64,000 nucleotides of DNA from Phyllobacterium zundukense (lineage in GTDB: Bacteria; Pseudomonadota; Alphaproteobacteria; Rhizobiales; Rhizobiaceae). Below, one piece after another: positions 1-9,597 of the stretch. The stretch's first letter is position 1, and each line of letters starts with the position of its first letter. The stretch spans positions 522,379-586,378 of the forward strand of contig NZ_CP017943.1 in assembly GCF_002764115.1 (NCBI RefSeq), given 5' to 3'. The position numbers were made by a program, and so were the translations under genes. Below the pieces are notes generated by a model. It searched no databases. It worked only from the letters and a program-made list of their open reading frames with translations, and was not told the DNA's origin.

Positions 1-48
1 GGCTTTCTCGTAACCCGACGCATGCTTGCCATGTTCCAGAAGTCCTGA
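1..48 (+). CDS. pntA: NAD(P) transhydrogenase alpha-subunit, C-terminal end (partial)
   Basis: Only the last 15 codons and the TGA stop are inside the window; they read [15 protein letters not shown]. This matches the usual tail of the small membrane alpha-2 polypeptide found in rhizobia, where the alpha subunit is split into two genes. It lies 16 bases before pntB in the same direction, the normal gene order. The identification rests on this short tail and on the neighbour. Confidence 0.6.
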   Translation, partial: GFLVTRRMLAMFQKS

Positions 49-64
49 CCGGGAGAAATTCATC

Positions 65-1498
65 ATGACGATCGGTATCGTTTCGGCCGCCTACATCGCG
101 GCAGCTGTTCTCTTCATCCTCTCGCTCGGCGGGCTTTCGGGGCAGGAGAGCGCCAAGCGCGCCGTATGGTACGGCATCGTCGGCATGGGCCTTGCCGTCC
201 TCGCCACGGTGTTCGGACCGGGTGTCGGCAACGGGCTCGTCGTTGTCCTGATGATTGCCGGCGGGGCCGTGCTCGGCGCTTACGTCGCCGCCCGCGTGCA
301 GATGACGCAGATGCCGCAACTCGTCGCCGCGCTGCACTCCTTCGTTGGCCTTGCGGCCGTGTTCATCGGTTTCAACGCCCATATCGAAGCGGCCGAACTC
401 GCCGGGCTCGACGAGGCCTCCCGTTCCGCCCTCACCGGCTTTGCCGCGATCCTCGCGCACAAGACGCCGGTTGAACTAACGATCATGAAGGTCGAGATAT
501 TCCTCGGCATCTTCATAGGTGCGGTTACCTTCACGGGCTCGGTCGTCGCCTTCGGCAAGCTGGCTGGCAAAGTCGACGGCAAGGCGAAGAAGCTGCCGGG
601 CGGACAGGGCTTGAACGCCAGCGCGGCGCTCCTCTCCATCGTCCTGCTCGTCCTCTATCTCAACGGGGCCGGCGGCTGGACATTGATCCTTATGATGCTC
701 GCCGCCTTCTTCATCGGTTATCATCTGATCATGGGGATCGGTGGCGCCGACATGCCGGTCGTGGTGTCGATGCTGAACTCCTATTCCGGCTGGGCGGCGG
801 CGGCCATCGGCTTCACCCTCGGCAATGATCTTTTGATCGTCACCGGGGCGCTGGTCGGCTCCTCGGGCGCGATCCTCTCCTATATCATGTGCAAGGCGAT
901 GAACCGCTCCTTCGTCTCGGTCATCCTCGGCGGCTTCGGCACTATGACCGGCCCGCAGATGGAAATAGCCGGCGAGCAGGTGGAGATCGATGTAGATGGC
1001 GTTTCGGCGGCCCTGAAGGATGCCGATACCATCGTCATCGTGCCAGGCTACGGCATGGCGGTGGCGCAGGCGCAGCAATCTGTCTCGGAACTCACCCGCA
1101 AGCTGCGGGCACAGGGAAAGACCGTGCGCTTCGCCATCCACCCTGTTGCCGGTCGCTTGCCGGGTCATATGAACGTCCTGCTTGCCGAAGCTAAGGTGCC
1201 ATACGACATCGTTCTCGAAATGGACGAGATCAACAAGGATTTTTCCGAGACTGATATTGTAATCGTCATCGGCTCCAATGACATCGTCAATCCGGCTGCC
1301 CAGGACGATCCGAACTCACCAATTGCTGGCATGCCCGTGCTCGAAGTCTGGAAGGCAAAGCAAGTCTTCGTCTCCAAGCGTGGCCAGGGAACCGGATACT
1401 CCGGCATCGAGAATCCACTATTCTACAAGGAGAACACCCGCATGTTCTATGGCGATGCGAAGGTGTCACTCGGCAAACTGCTCGTGCAACTCGCGTAG
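65..1498 (+). CDS. pntB: NAD(P) transhydrogenase beta subunit
   Basis: Membrane subunit of proton-translocating transhydrogenase, which couples hydride transfer from NADH to NADP+ to proton entry and so supplies NADPH. The 477-residue protein has many hydrophobic helices over its first two thirds and then the NADP(H)-binding domain III, with the diagnostic GYGMAVAQ motif near residue 330 and the [18 protein letters not shown] stretch after it. The ATG at 65 is preferred over an upstream in-frame ATG at 26 because GGGAG lies just before it and because the longer version would overlap the end of pntA. It is a housekeeping gene and marks the conserved edge of the window. Confidence 0.95.
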   Translation: MTIGIVSAAYIAAAVLFILSLGGLSGQESAKRAVWYGIVGMGLAVLATVFGPGVGNGLVVVLMIAGGAVLGAYVAARVQMTQMPQLVAALHSFVGLAAVFIGFNAHIEAAELAGLDEASRSALTGFAAILAHKTPVELTIMKVEIFLGIFIGAVTFTGSVVAFGKLAGKVDGKAKKLPGGQGLNASAALLSIVLLVLYLNGAGGWTLILMMLAAFFIGYHLIMGIGGADMPVVVSMLNSYSGWAAAAIGFTLGNDLLIVTGALVGSSGAILSYIMCKAMNRSFVSVILGGFGTMTGPQMEIAGEQVEIDVDGVSAALKDADTIVIVPGYGMAVAQAQQSVSELTRKLRAQGKTVRFAIHPVAGRLPGHMNVLLAEAKVPYDIVLEMDEINKDFSETDIVIVIGSNDIVNPAAQDDPNSPIAGMPVLEVWKAKQVFVSKRGQGTGYSGIENPLFYKENTRMFYGDAKVSLGKLLVQLA

Positions 1499-1824
1499 TC
1501 CGGTTGTTTGGATGGACGTTTGATCCCATCATTCGTGGCGAGCCTGCGGCCCGACTCGTGTCAGGCGATCAGTAGCTGGCAATAGTAGAATGCCGCGGTG
1601 CGCGTAGGCTATGTGCCAACGGACCATCACATAGCCGTTGCGGGTAGCGGACTGTCTGGACATCAAAATTTCTTAAATCATGCAGTGCGTGACAGTATCG
1701 CCGACCCGCAGACGAACCGCTTTCTATTGTTCTTGGGGCTTGCCATCGAGCAGAGAAGCTGGCGCAATGACGTTGCAAGCGAGGATCTCGGAATGGCCGT
1801 ACCAATGGCGAAGTTTGCGGGCGC
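1499..1824. other. Intergenic stretch without a supported gene
   Basis: Short open frames exist on both strands but none shows a recognisable domain or a convincing ribosome binding site. The stretch runs directly into a CHAD-domain fragment and may contain the eroded front of that gene. No terminator hairpin with a T-run was seen after pntB. Confidence 0.4.
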
Positions 1825-2211
1825 GTGCTTGACCCCCTCGAACGAAAGGCACTCAAGCGCGGCCGGCGCTTCCATCGTCTCCGGCCAGAAGCGCGCCACA
1901 GGCTGCGGATCACCTTGAAGAAATTACGATGCTCTGCGGAGTTTTTCCTGCCGCTTTATGCAAATCAGGCGTCGACCAGGAAATATCTCAAGCAACTGTC
2001 GCGGCTGCAGGATGCATTGGGCAAAGCCAATGACATCAGAACCACGCGAACGTTGCTTTCGGATGTCCGGGAACATGTGGATAGTCCCGGCGTACATCGG
2101 GCCATCGGCGCGGTAATCGGCTGGCAAGGGCATATCGAGCCTGCCGGAGCCAGACGGCTGAACAACAGTTGGCGCAAATTCAGGCGCACGGCTCCGTTCT
2201 GGCCTTGTTGA
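1825..2211 (+). pseudogene. CHAD-domain protein, C-terminal remnant
   Basis: The translated fragment carries the two signatures of the CHAD domain, a helical polyphosphate-binding domain: RHRLRITLKKLRCSAEFF near residue 25 and a following RLQDALGKANDIRTT. The first conserved half, with its ARVATRRLRA-type motif, is absent, and no start with a good ribosome binding site is visible. About 125 residues remain where a complete CHAD protein has roughly 280 or more, often behind a CYTH domain. I read it as a broken gene next to the pntB border. Confidence 0.6.
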
Positions 2212-3283
2212 AAATCTTGTGTCTGACAAGGGCCGCAGCTTCCTGTTACGCATCGCGTAGCGGCTGCGGTTCGCCATAGCGCCTGTAGAGCCGGCAGCCA
2301 GTGCCGATGGCTGTTTCATAAAGGCTGTCGCCTGGCTTAAGCTCTGCCCAGGAAGAACGCGTTGGGCTGATCGTGAGGCGAGGCCGAACGACAAGGCCGG
2401 CGATCGCAGAGAGTTCCAATGCATAGGCTTCAAGCGCCGCTCCCCGATTCATTACGGTGTAGCACGTGGCGAGATACAAGTAGTTCTCCAGCTGCTCTTG
2501 TCCGACGCTATCCGCGTCGCCCACTGTCTGAGTGTCTGCTCGACCGAGCAACAGCTCAGCAGCGCACTGAATGACGGTGTCATCCCACGTCGTGTCCTGC
2601 AGGAAGATCTCGTGTTCCTGTGTGGCAAATCCCAATGTGCGATGATGCGCCGGCAAACACTTTACGAAGGGGCGGGCAACCTCGGCGTCGTCGAAAATCT
2701 GGTGAACAAGGGCCTTGCCCTGCGAAAAGGGTATCTTCCTGCGGATCGGTTTGATATGTGCGCATGCCACGCAGTGTCACGGACCTGCACCGATACCGCT
2801 GCCTTACTACGTTTGGTCATCTCGGCCATCCAGGATACCTCTGTCAGTGCTTTGACGGCAGTTGCCCCGCATCTGAAGCGACTTTGTCCCATGAAATAAG
2901 GGCATAATTTTATGTAAATTTGAGGCAATCTCTAAATCGAATGGTTAGATCAACGCGGCTTTTGTTACGCAATTGTCACATTCTGCCTGCATTCTGAGCG
3001 TGACACTTCATCCATCGCGTCTATCATCAAAATTTGCGACATGTATGGACGCCCCGGTGGGTGCAACAAGAATCTTTTAGAAGAGATATTGCGTGAGCCT
3101 CTGATGCAGCGTTCCACATGCCTCGGGCCTGTATGGGAGTTCGCAGACCGGGTCCAATTCACAACCGCGTGCTCAAGGCACTTTGTCGCAATCTGGTTTT
3201 CCCGGTCTCGTCTCGTCGACCGGTACGCCATATCTTCCATCTGACCTTCCTACATCTCCGACAGCCTCACGATCGTTGCAGGG
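2212..3283. other. Decayed intergenic region
   Basis: About 1.1 kb without a gene I can name. The longest frames are 174 codons on the minus strand (2246-2770) and 133 codons on the plus strand (2498-2899). They overlap each other, lack recognisable domains and lack clear ribosome binding sites. Between a CHAD remnant and a dead transposase, this is probably degenerate coding sequence of unknown origin. Confidence 0.4.
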
Positions 3284-3991
3284 TTACTCTGCCGCGATCT
3301 GAGCTCGATAAATTCCACCTTTGGCCGTCAAAGCCCAGACGATACGAGCCATCTTGTTGGCAAAACCTTACCAGCATGGGCGGTTTGCGCTTGAGCATAC
3401 TCGCCAGCCACGATCCTGCTACGGCTCCCTTTCGTGCTGCCCACCGTACAACGGCACTCGCTCCGATGATGAGCAAGCGGCGCAAGGTTCGTTCCCCCAT
3501 CTTCGAAGTCTTGCCCTGCCGCTGGTTGCCACCCGTGGAATGTTGCAGCGGTGGAGCCCGAGCCACGCTGCAAAGTCACGCCCGCGTTTGAATGTCTCGG
3601 CTGCCGGTGCCAGTGCTGTCAGCGCCCTGGCGATGACAGGATCAACACCAGGAATAGTCATCAGGCGCCGCGCGACTTCATCCTCCTTGGCACGGCGGGC
3701 AATCTCGGTATCCAGTAGCCTGATGCGCTCATCCAATGTGCGCAGCATTTCAACTAAGACCTCAAGCACCGGACGCGGCCTCGCACGACGACAATTCCAA
3801 ACTCAGCAAGATGGCCGCGCAGGGCATTGATGATCTGGGTTCGTTGCCGCACGAGAAGATCGCGCGTGCGGAACACAATGGCCGCAGCCTGGCTCTTCTC
3901 GCTTCACAGCAACAAAACGCATTGTAGGGCGAAGTGCTGCCTCACAGATTGCTTCGGCATCGGGAGCATCGTTCTTTTGTCGTTTTACATC
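3284..3991 (-). pseudogene. IS110-family transposase remnant, frameshifted
   Basis: Pieces of an IS110 transposase occur in successive minus-strand frames. DVKRQKNDAPDAEAICEAAL (near 3990-3930) is the acidic motif of the RuvC-like domain. IPGVDPVIARALTALAP and FKRGRDFAAWLGL (3640-3540) belong to the C-terminal Tnp20 domain. HSTGG and KTSKMGERTLRRLL (3545-3470) follow in another frame, and the end, NKMARIVWALTAKGGIYRA, is in a third frame before a stop at 3284-3286. The first 70 or so residues are missing. At least three frameshifts make it inactive. It differs in sequence from the intact IS110 copy beside it, so it is an older, separate insertion. Confidence 0.8.
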
Positions 3992-4224
3992 TATGGACGT
4001 CTCTCCCATTGCAAGGTTCTCTCGATTTGAACTAACCGCGCTCTCCCAGGTTGCGAACATCTATCCGGCGTCACCGGATTGGTGCGCCCAAATGGGAATT
4101 CCGCGCTGTGAGCCTCAACAAATGGTCGGCCTCGAAGGGCCATTATAAAAGTCAGGTTCCTCACAAACCGGATATTGGCGGTCGGTCACATTTCTTGGAT
4201 CTCCTTGCAATCCTTATCCCAGCC

Positions 4225-5241
4225 TCAGGTTGCCGACTGGAATTCCACGTCTCGCCTGAGCACGGCCCAGATTATCCGAGCATTCTTATTTGCCACCGCG
4301 ACGATCGCACGATTCATCCCACGCCGCTCACGAAGGGCGTTGACCCAGCGGCTAAAGGCGTCTTCCCTTTTGGCTGTTACTCTGACTACGGCCCGCGCGC
4401 CGTGCACGAGTAAGGTTCGTAGGCGCTGGTCACCGCGCTTGCTGATCCCCATCAGGATCTTCCGATTTCCGCTGGAATGTTGCCTGGGCACAAGGCCCAT
4501 CCACGCGGCCAGATGTCTGCCGTTCTTGAACTCACTGCCATCGCCCACCGCGGCCACGATAGCTGTTGCTGTCTTCGGACCTACACCACAAATGCGTGCG
4601 ATCCGCTGGCACGTCGGATTCGCGCGGAAAACCGCTTCGATACGTCGATCGAAAGCTTTGACCCTTTGATCGATTTGATCAAGAAACTCAAGGAGCTCAG
4701 CGATAACGTCGCGGGTCATATCTGTCAGATCGTTGGTCATGTCCGCGATGATTTCCGGGATGGCCCGCCTTGCGCGACGGATTGTGATGCCGACGGTGAT
4801 CCCACGATCAAGTAAAAGGCCACGCATTTGGCTGACAAGAGCTGTTCGGTGATTCACCAAGCGACTGCGTGCGCGGTGGAGAGACTGTATGTCCTGCTCC
4901 TCCTGGTTCTTCGTCGGAACGAACTTCATGTTAGGCTGACGCATCGCAGTGCAGATCGCTTCGGCGTCGTTCTGATCATTCTTTTGGTGCTTGACGAAAG
5001 GCTTTACGTACTGGGGCGCAATGATCTTCACCGAGTACCCCAGCTTCTCGAACTGGCGCTGCCAAAAGAATGCCCCGGTGCAAGCCTCTATGCCGATTAT
5101 ACAAGGTGGCAGCTTAACCAATTCAGGCAGCAACTGATCTCGGCGCAAGCGTTTGCTGAATAGCTGCCGGCCCGCCGCATCGGTTCCGTGAAGCTGGAAC
5201 ACGTTCTTTGCAAGATCGATACCTATGAATGCAATTGCCAT
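4225..5241 (-). CDS. IS110-family transposase, intact
   Basis: A 338-residue DEDD-type transposase/recombinase with normal family length. The RuvC-like catalytic residues are visible: FIGIDLAKNVFQLHG at the start, GIEACTGAFFW near residue 50, and KHQKNDQNDAEAIC near 85. The C-terminal Tnp20 part contains RICGVGPKTATAI and HLAAWMGLVPRQHSSG, which holds the conserved serine. No terminal inverted repeats are expected for IS110 and I could not place the element ends. It sits just upstream of the dead IS110 relative and downstream of an IS3 fragment, so this is an insertion hot spot. Confidence 0.9.
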   Translation of the reverse strand: MAIAFIGIDLAKNVFQLHGTDAAGRQLFSKRLRRDQLLPELVKLPPCIIGIEACTGAFFWQRQFEKLGYSVKIIAPQYVKPFVKHQKNDQNDAEAICTAMRQPNMKFVPTKNQEEQDIQSLHRARSRLVNHRTALVSQMRGLLLDRGITVGITIRRARRAIPEIIADMTNDLTDMTRDVIAELLEFLDQIDQRVKAFDRRIEAVFRANPTCQRIARICGVGPKTATAIVAAVGDGSEFKNGRHLAAWMGLVPRQHSSGNRKILMGISKRGDQRLRTLLVHGARAVVRVTAKREDAFSRWVNALRERRGMNRAIVAVANKNARIIWAVLRRDVEFQSAT

Positions 5242-5467
5242 CTTCTCCTCCTTTGGCTGAACATTCTCTCAACCAGCTTGACCGTTGGAGGGAGAGGCGT
5301 CCATCCCATTAAATGGCTTCACATAGGCAGGCGGTATCAAACGAACCGCGCCATATCGGGTAAGAGCCTCTCTGGATCCTCCATAGCCATGACCAGCTTG
5401 ACAACATGAGCCGGGAAGCTGCACGCACCGCGGTCTCAGTGTCCGCAACGCATTCCTTCCGTAGGTG

Positions 5468-5822
5468 TTATGGCCCGTGTTACGTCGCGGGCGAGCTGGG
5501 CGAATGGCTGGAAAAGCGGTCTATGGAACAGGTTAACGGCGCTCCCGGCCATCCACAGACCCAAGGCAAGATCGAGCGCTGGCACCAAACATTGAAGAAC
5601 CGCATCCTGCTCGAGAACTACTTCTTCTCGGAAGACCTCGAAGCGCAGATCGCCGCCTTCGTCGATCACTACAACCACCGCCGATATCATGAGAGCATCA
5701 GCAATCTCACCCCGGCCGACGTCTACTTTGGACGTGGCCAAAACATCCTGTTACAGCGAGAACGGATCAAACGCGACACCATCAAACTCAGGCGCTTGCA
5801 ACACAGCCGGCAAGCTGGTTAA
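5468..5822 (+). pseudogene. IS3-family transposase (OrfB) C-terminal remnant
   Basis: The fragment encodes the end of an rve-type DDE integrase core: GAPGHPQTQGKIERWHQTLK contains the last catalytic glutamate, followed by YNHRRYHESISNLTPADVYF and an RLQHSRQAG tail. The first two catalytic aspartates and orfA are absent, leaving about 115 of the usual 280 or more residues. It ends 50 bases from the hydrolase gene on the other strand. The sequence is inactive and probably marks an old insertion border. Confidence 0.75.
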
Positions 5823-5854
5823 ATCCATAACCAGACGAGCCAGAAACTCCACCC

Positions 5855-5869
5855 AGACCAATCTGGTCT
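5855..5869. terminator. Short palindrome after the hydrolase gene
   Basis: AGACCA and TGGTCT flank a 3-base centre immediately beyond the hydrolase stop codon at 5874-5876. It could act as a transcription stop for the minus-strand operon, but there is no clear T-run, and it could instead belong to the end of the IS3 fragment. Confidence 0.25.
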
Positions 5870-5873
5870 CAAA

Positions 5874-6860
5874 TCATTTGATGACGGACAGGCTAAGAAT
5901 AAATTCACACGCCTGTTTCAGCAGTATTTCACCTGTTTTGATTTTTCCTGCTGCGGTAAAAATCCCATGCATATGACGGGGAAGATGGTGATGAATGACC
6001 CGCGCACCCCGGGCAGCTGCAAGACCAGCATATGCTATTCCCTCATCACTTAGAGGATCATGTCCGGCAGTTACGATGAACATAGGCGGCTGCGCCCGTT
6101 GATCGCGACATAACAGCGGTGAAAGGGAAACGTCAGCCCGATCGAATTCTGCCGGGGCGTAGTGGTCAGCGAACCACCGCATGGTCGGGGCCGTCAGGGC
6201 AAAGCCATCCGTTACTCTGTTATAGGATGAAGTTTGCATAGTAAGATCGGTCACCGGATAAAGTAACACTTGGCCGACAATATTTGAACCCGGTCGCCAG
6301 CGGCCGGGCGTGTTCGCGATAACTGTGGCCATATTCCCACCCGCGCTGTCTCCAAAGACGGCGATATGCGTCATATCGATGCCGAAGGCTTCAGCTCCGT
6401 CGACGAGAACACCTAAAGCCTGCCAGCAATCCTCCAGAGGAACCGGGTACGGAAACTCTGGAGCCAGTCGGTAATCAACGGCGGCGACGATGCAACCGGT
6501 CCGATTCGCTATGAAGCGGCACAAGCTGTCATGGGTTTCCAGATCGCCGATGACCCAACCGCCGCCGTGTATGAAATAAATGATAGGCCGGAGAAGGGCT
6601 CCTACAGTGTTGTGGTTTCTGTAGAGGCGAAGCCGAATGGTGCCGCCGTCGACTGGGACAGACATGGTCTCCACCGCCTCAACATTTTCCCTGGCGACTC
6701 CGTTGGCTGAACAGGAGCGCCTGTAATTTTCTCGCGCAACTGGCACCGGTACGTGCTCGAACGATACCGCACCGTTGTCGCGAAACGCCTGGACAAGCGC
6801 CCTAGCGTCAGGCGCAACGTCAGTTAGATCGACATGGAAGCCGGATTGCTGTGCTGTCAT
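5874..6860 (-). CDS. Alpha/beta hydrolase, hormone-sensitive-lipase family
   Basis: Serine esterase or lactonase of 328 residues. The HSL oxyanion motif FIHGGGWVIGDL lies near residue 95, the nucleophile elbow VFGDSAGGNM near 170, the catalytic aspartate in TAGHDPLSDEG near 270, and the catalytic histidine in the C-terminal MHGIF segment. The ATG at 6858-6860 overlaps the TGA of the preceding monooxygenase gene by four bases (ATGA), so translation is coupled. Placed last in an operon with a Baeyer-Villiger-type monooxygenase, its likely task is hydrolysis of the ester or lactone that enzyme makes (inference). It has no signal peptide and is probably cytoplasmic. Confidence 0.85.
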   Translation of the reverse strand: MTAQQSGFHVDLTDVAPDARALVQAFRDNGAVSFEHVPVPVARENYRRSCSANGVARENVEAVETMSVPVDGGTIRLRLYRNHNTVGALLRPIIYFIHGGGWVIGDLETHDSLCRFIANRTGCIVAAVDYRLAPEFPYPVPLEDCWQALGVLVDGAEAFGIDMTHIAVFGDSAGGNMATVIANTPGRWRPGSNIVGQVLLYPVTDLTMQTSSYNRVTDGFALTAPTMRWFADHYAPAEFDRADVSLSPLLCRDQRAQPPMFIVTAGHDPLSDEGIAYAGLAAARGARVIHHHLPRHMHGIFTAAGKIKTGEILLKQACEFILSLSVIK

Positions 6861-8326
6861 GGTTCGGGATGCAAAACGTAGTGGGCAGAACTCCACCCTG
6901 CGAGCGCGCGATACTCGTCAACGGTGCCCGACCAGTTATTGATGACTTTGCCGGCCGCATTCTTGTACCAGCTGGAACAATTCGAAGAGAAAGCCGAATT
7001 CTCCATTGCGGCTTGCAGATGCGTGTTGAACGACGCGAACACATCGGCTTTGACCTCGACGGCACTCCCGCGGCCGCCGAGGTCTTCAACGGCGTCAATC
7101 ACGTATCGCTGCTGAATTTCAAGCATCGTTATGATTGAATTGTGATTGAGGTTGGTGTTCGGTCCATAGATCATGAACATGTTCGGGAAGTCAGGAACGG
7201 TCATTCCCAGGTAGGCCTCTGCGCCCGCGCTCCATGCGTCGCGGAGCTTGCGCTTGCCGCGTCCAAAAACATCAAGGTCCCCATTGAACGCCTGGCTTTC
7301 AAAGCCAGTCCCGAAGATGACCACGTCAAAAAAGTGATGGGTCCCGTCTGCTGTAACAATACCGTCGGGGACAAACTGAGCAATCGGGTTCGTTTCCAAC
7401 ATTACGTTTGACCGCATGAGGGCTGGAAAATAATCGTCAGACCTGAGGATCCGCTTGCAGGCAAACTCGTAATCGGGCGTTAGTTTTCTGCGCAGTGCCT
7501 CATCAGGAACTTGCTTCTCCAGATGTTCCAACGCGATTCTGATACCCTCTTTTTGAGCGTCGGTCCCGTGGCGTGTTCGCTGGAACCCAGTTTCTCTAAA
7601 TTCATGGAGGGATTTGCGGCTCGCTTCAAAGAGCGCCGGGTTACTTTCGTAGGCCTCAAGCTGTTCCTCGCTGAAAACAATCTGATTGCGCGGCATGATC
7701 CAGTTGGCGCTGCGCTGGAAAACGGTCAGGTGGTCAACGACCGGGGCGATCGCCGGAACATATTGCACTGCACTTGCTGCATTGCCGACCGACGCCACCT
7801 TTTTGCCGATCAGATTCACATCGTGCTTCCAGTTCGCGGAGTGGAATCGTTCCCCGGCGAACGTTTCCAGGCCATTGAAAGGCGGAATGGATGGACGGTT
7901 TAGTTGCCCCCAGGCCGGCACGAAAAAGCGCGACGTAAGGGTGCTTCCATCAGAGGTTTTGAAACGCCACCGGTTTACTGAAGCATCCCATTCCGCCACA
8001 TCGATACGCGAATTCAGCTGAATCTTGTCCTCTAATTCAAATCGCCTAACGAGGGCTTTAACGTATCCCAGCAGCTCATCCCGCCCGGCATACATCCGGC
8101 TCACACGGAGATGGGGGAAGAAACTATAGCAATAAAGATGCGCCTCGGTGTCGCATGCCGATCCGGGATACGAGTTTTCTCGCCACACCCCCCCGACCTC
8201 ATCTCCCGCTTCGACAATCAAAAAGTCGTCGCGACCAGCGAGCTTCAGCTGCGCCGCCATGCCCAGCCCCCCGAACCCGGCACCAAGAACAATGACTTCG
8301 TAGTCGCTCTTCACGTCGTTGTTCAT
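6857..8326 (-). CDS. Flavin-containing / Baeyer-Villiger-type monooxygenase
   Basis: FAD- and NADPH-dependent monooxygenase of 489 residues that inserts an oxygen next to a carbonyl group, giving an ester or lactone. It shows the FAD Rossmann motif VLGAGFGGLG at the N-terminus and a Baeyer-Villiger-type fingerprint FAGERFHSANW near residue 150, which fits FxGxxxHxxxW. A second Rossmann motif for NADPH (KKVASVGNAASAV) follows. The start at 8326 is preferred over an upstream ATG at 8413 because GGAGGAG lies right before it and because the longer form would touch the preceding gene. The substrate cannot be read from sequence. The flanking dehydrogenases and hydrolase suggest a cyclic or long-chain ketone. 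Confidence 0.85.
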   Translation of the reverse strand: MNNDVKSDYEVIVLGAGFGGLGMAAQLKLAGRDDFLIVEAGDEVGGVWRENSYPGSACDTEAHLYCYSFFPHLRVSRMYAGRDELLGYVKALVRRFELEDKIQLNSRIDVAEWDASVNRWRFKTSDGSTLTSRFFVPAWGQLNRPSIPPFNGLETFAGERFHSANWKHDVNLIGKKVASVGNAASAVQYVPAIAPVVDHLTVFQRSANWIMPRNQIVFSEEQLEAYESNPALFEASRKSLHEFRETGFQRTRHGTDAQKEGIRIALEHLEKQVPDEALRRKLTPDYEFACKRILRSDDYFPALMRSNVMLETNPIAQFVPDGIVTADGTHHFFDVVIFGTGFESQAFNGDLDVFGRGKRKLRDAWSAGAEAYLGMTVPDFPNMFMIYGPNTNLNHNSIITMLEIQQRYVIDAVEDLGGRGSAVEVKADVFASFNTHLQAAMENSAFSSNCSSWYKNAAGKVINNWSGTVDEYRALAGWSSAHYVLHPEP

Positions 8327-8409
8327 ATTCTCCTCCAATTGCCGCTGTGCTACGGCGTTTGTTTTCGTTTTTTGATGAATGGCGGTGGGACGCCCCGAAA
8401 CGTGGCTGT

Positions 8410-9564
8410 TCAAAAAGCGGCTTCGTAGATTTTAAGGGCTGCGGCCTGGTCGACCTCGGCGGGATTGTTAACCAGCAAACGCTGCTGCTTCATCGCCTCG
8501 GACGCAAGCATTCCGAGGTCGCGTCGTTCGACTTTAACGTCCCGCAGGCGACGCGGGGCGCCGGTGCGATCCATAAGACCCTCGAGATAGGTGACAAACC
8601 GCAGCGCGCGATGCTCTGTTTCTCCAGAGGGGTCCAAGGCCAGCACGTCTGCCAGCTCAGCGTAGAGCGGCGCCGCCACTTTCATATTGAATCGCAGAAC
8701 CGGGCCCAGCATCAGTGCATTCGAGAGACCGTGTGGAATGTGATAGTGTCCGCCGAGCGGATAAGCGAGAGCATGCACAGCGGCCACTGGTGCGTTGGCA
8801 AAGGCCTGCCCCGCCAGCATTGAGCCGAGAAGCATGGCCTCCCGCGCCTCGCGGTTCTGACCGTCGTTGCATGCGGTCTCGATATGAGACGACAACAGGT
8901 GCAGGGCCTCCCTTGCAAGAGCGTCAGACACCGGATTCTTCTTGTGCCGGCTGGTGAAAGCTTCGATTGCGTGGACCATCGCATCGATCCCGGTCGCAGC
9001 AGTATGGCTCCGCGGCAACCCCAGCGTCAGCTCCCCGTCAAGTATAACGAGGTCGGCATAGAGCTGCTTGGAGACGACGCCCATCTTGGTCGTCTCGCCC
9101 GTGGTCAGGATGGAGATGTTGGTAACTTCGGACCCGGTGCCCGCCGTTGTTGGGATCTGCACCAGTGCGAGACGCTCCCCGCGAACGTTTCCGATGCCAT
9201 ATAGTTCGCACAGAGGTTGATCGGAACGCGCCAGTAGGGCCGCAAGTTTCGCGATATCCAGGGACGAACCGCCACCTAGCCCGACAACGATGTCAATTCC
9301 GGACTGTCGTGCGATGGCGGCACATCTCATCAAAATTTGTTCGGGCGGATCGGCGACGACCTCGTCGAAAATGGTGACCGTGAATCCGCTTTGCTGCAGC
9401 GAAGCGACTGCCTGATCCAAGGTGCCCAATTGTCGTAGGATCTTGTCGGTTACCAGAAGAAGCTGGCGTTCCGGCCGTATCGCGCCGAGGATATCGCCGA
9501 GGCGCCGTGCCGCGCCCCACTCGAATTGAATGGAGTTGACCGTATCAAACTGAAAAGATTTCAT
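8410..9564 (-). CDS. Iron-containing alcohol dehydrogenase
   Basis: Group III NAD(P)-dependent alcohol dehydrogenase of 384 residues, the normal family length. The dinucleotide-binding GLGGGSSLDIAK motif is near residue 95. The iron ligands are present as GIDAMVHAIE (Asp and His) near residue 195 and HALAYPLGGHYHIPHG (two His) near 260. In this operon, between the semialdehyde dehydrogenase and the monooxygenase, it would oxidise either the starting alcohol or the hydroxy acid released after ring or ester cleavage (inference). The maleylacetate reductase branch is a less likely alternative. Confidence 0.85.
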   Translation of the reverse strand: MKSFQFDTVNSIQFEWGAARRLGDILGAIRPERQLLLVTDKILRQLGTLDQAVASLQQSGFTVTIFDEVVADPPEQILMRCAAIARQSGIDIVVGLGGGSSLDIAKLAALLARSDQPLCELYGIGNVRGERLALVQIPTTAGTGSEVTNISILTTGETTKMGVVSKQLYADLVILDGELTLGLPRSHTAATGIDAMVHAIEAFTSRHKKNPVSDALAREALHLLSSHIETACNDGQNREAREAMLLGSMLAGQAFANAPVAAVHALAYPLGGHYHIPHGLSNALMLGPVLRFNMKVAAPLYAELADVLALDPSGETEHRALRFVTYLEGLMDRTGAPRRLRDVKVERRDLGMLASEAMKQQRLLVNNPAEVDQAAALKIYEAAF

Positions 9565-9597
9565 CGAGAGCTCGCGGGAATTGGAGGGAAAGGTCCA

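Noticed and set aside
476..1168. Long minus-strand open frame inside pntB
   Set aside because: It lies antisense to a well-conserved gene, has no ribosome binding site and shows no domain; such frames are common in GC-rich coding DNA.
2246..2770. 174-codon minus-strand frame
   Set aside because: No family resemblance, poor start context and overlap with another frame; kept only as part of a decayed region.
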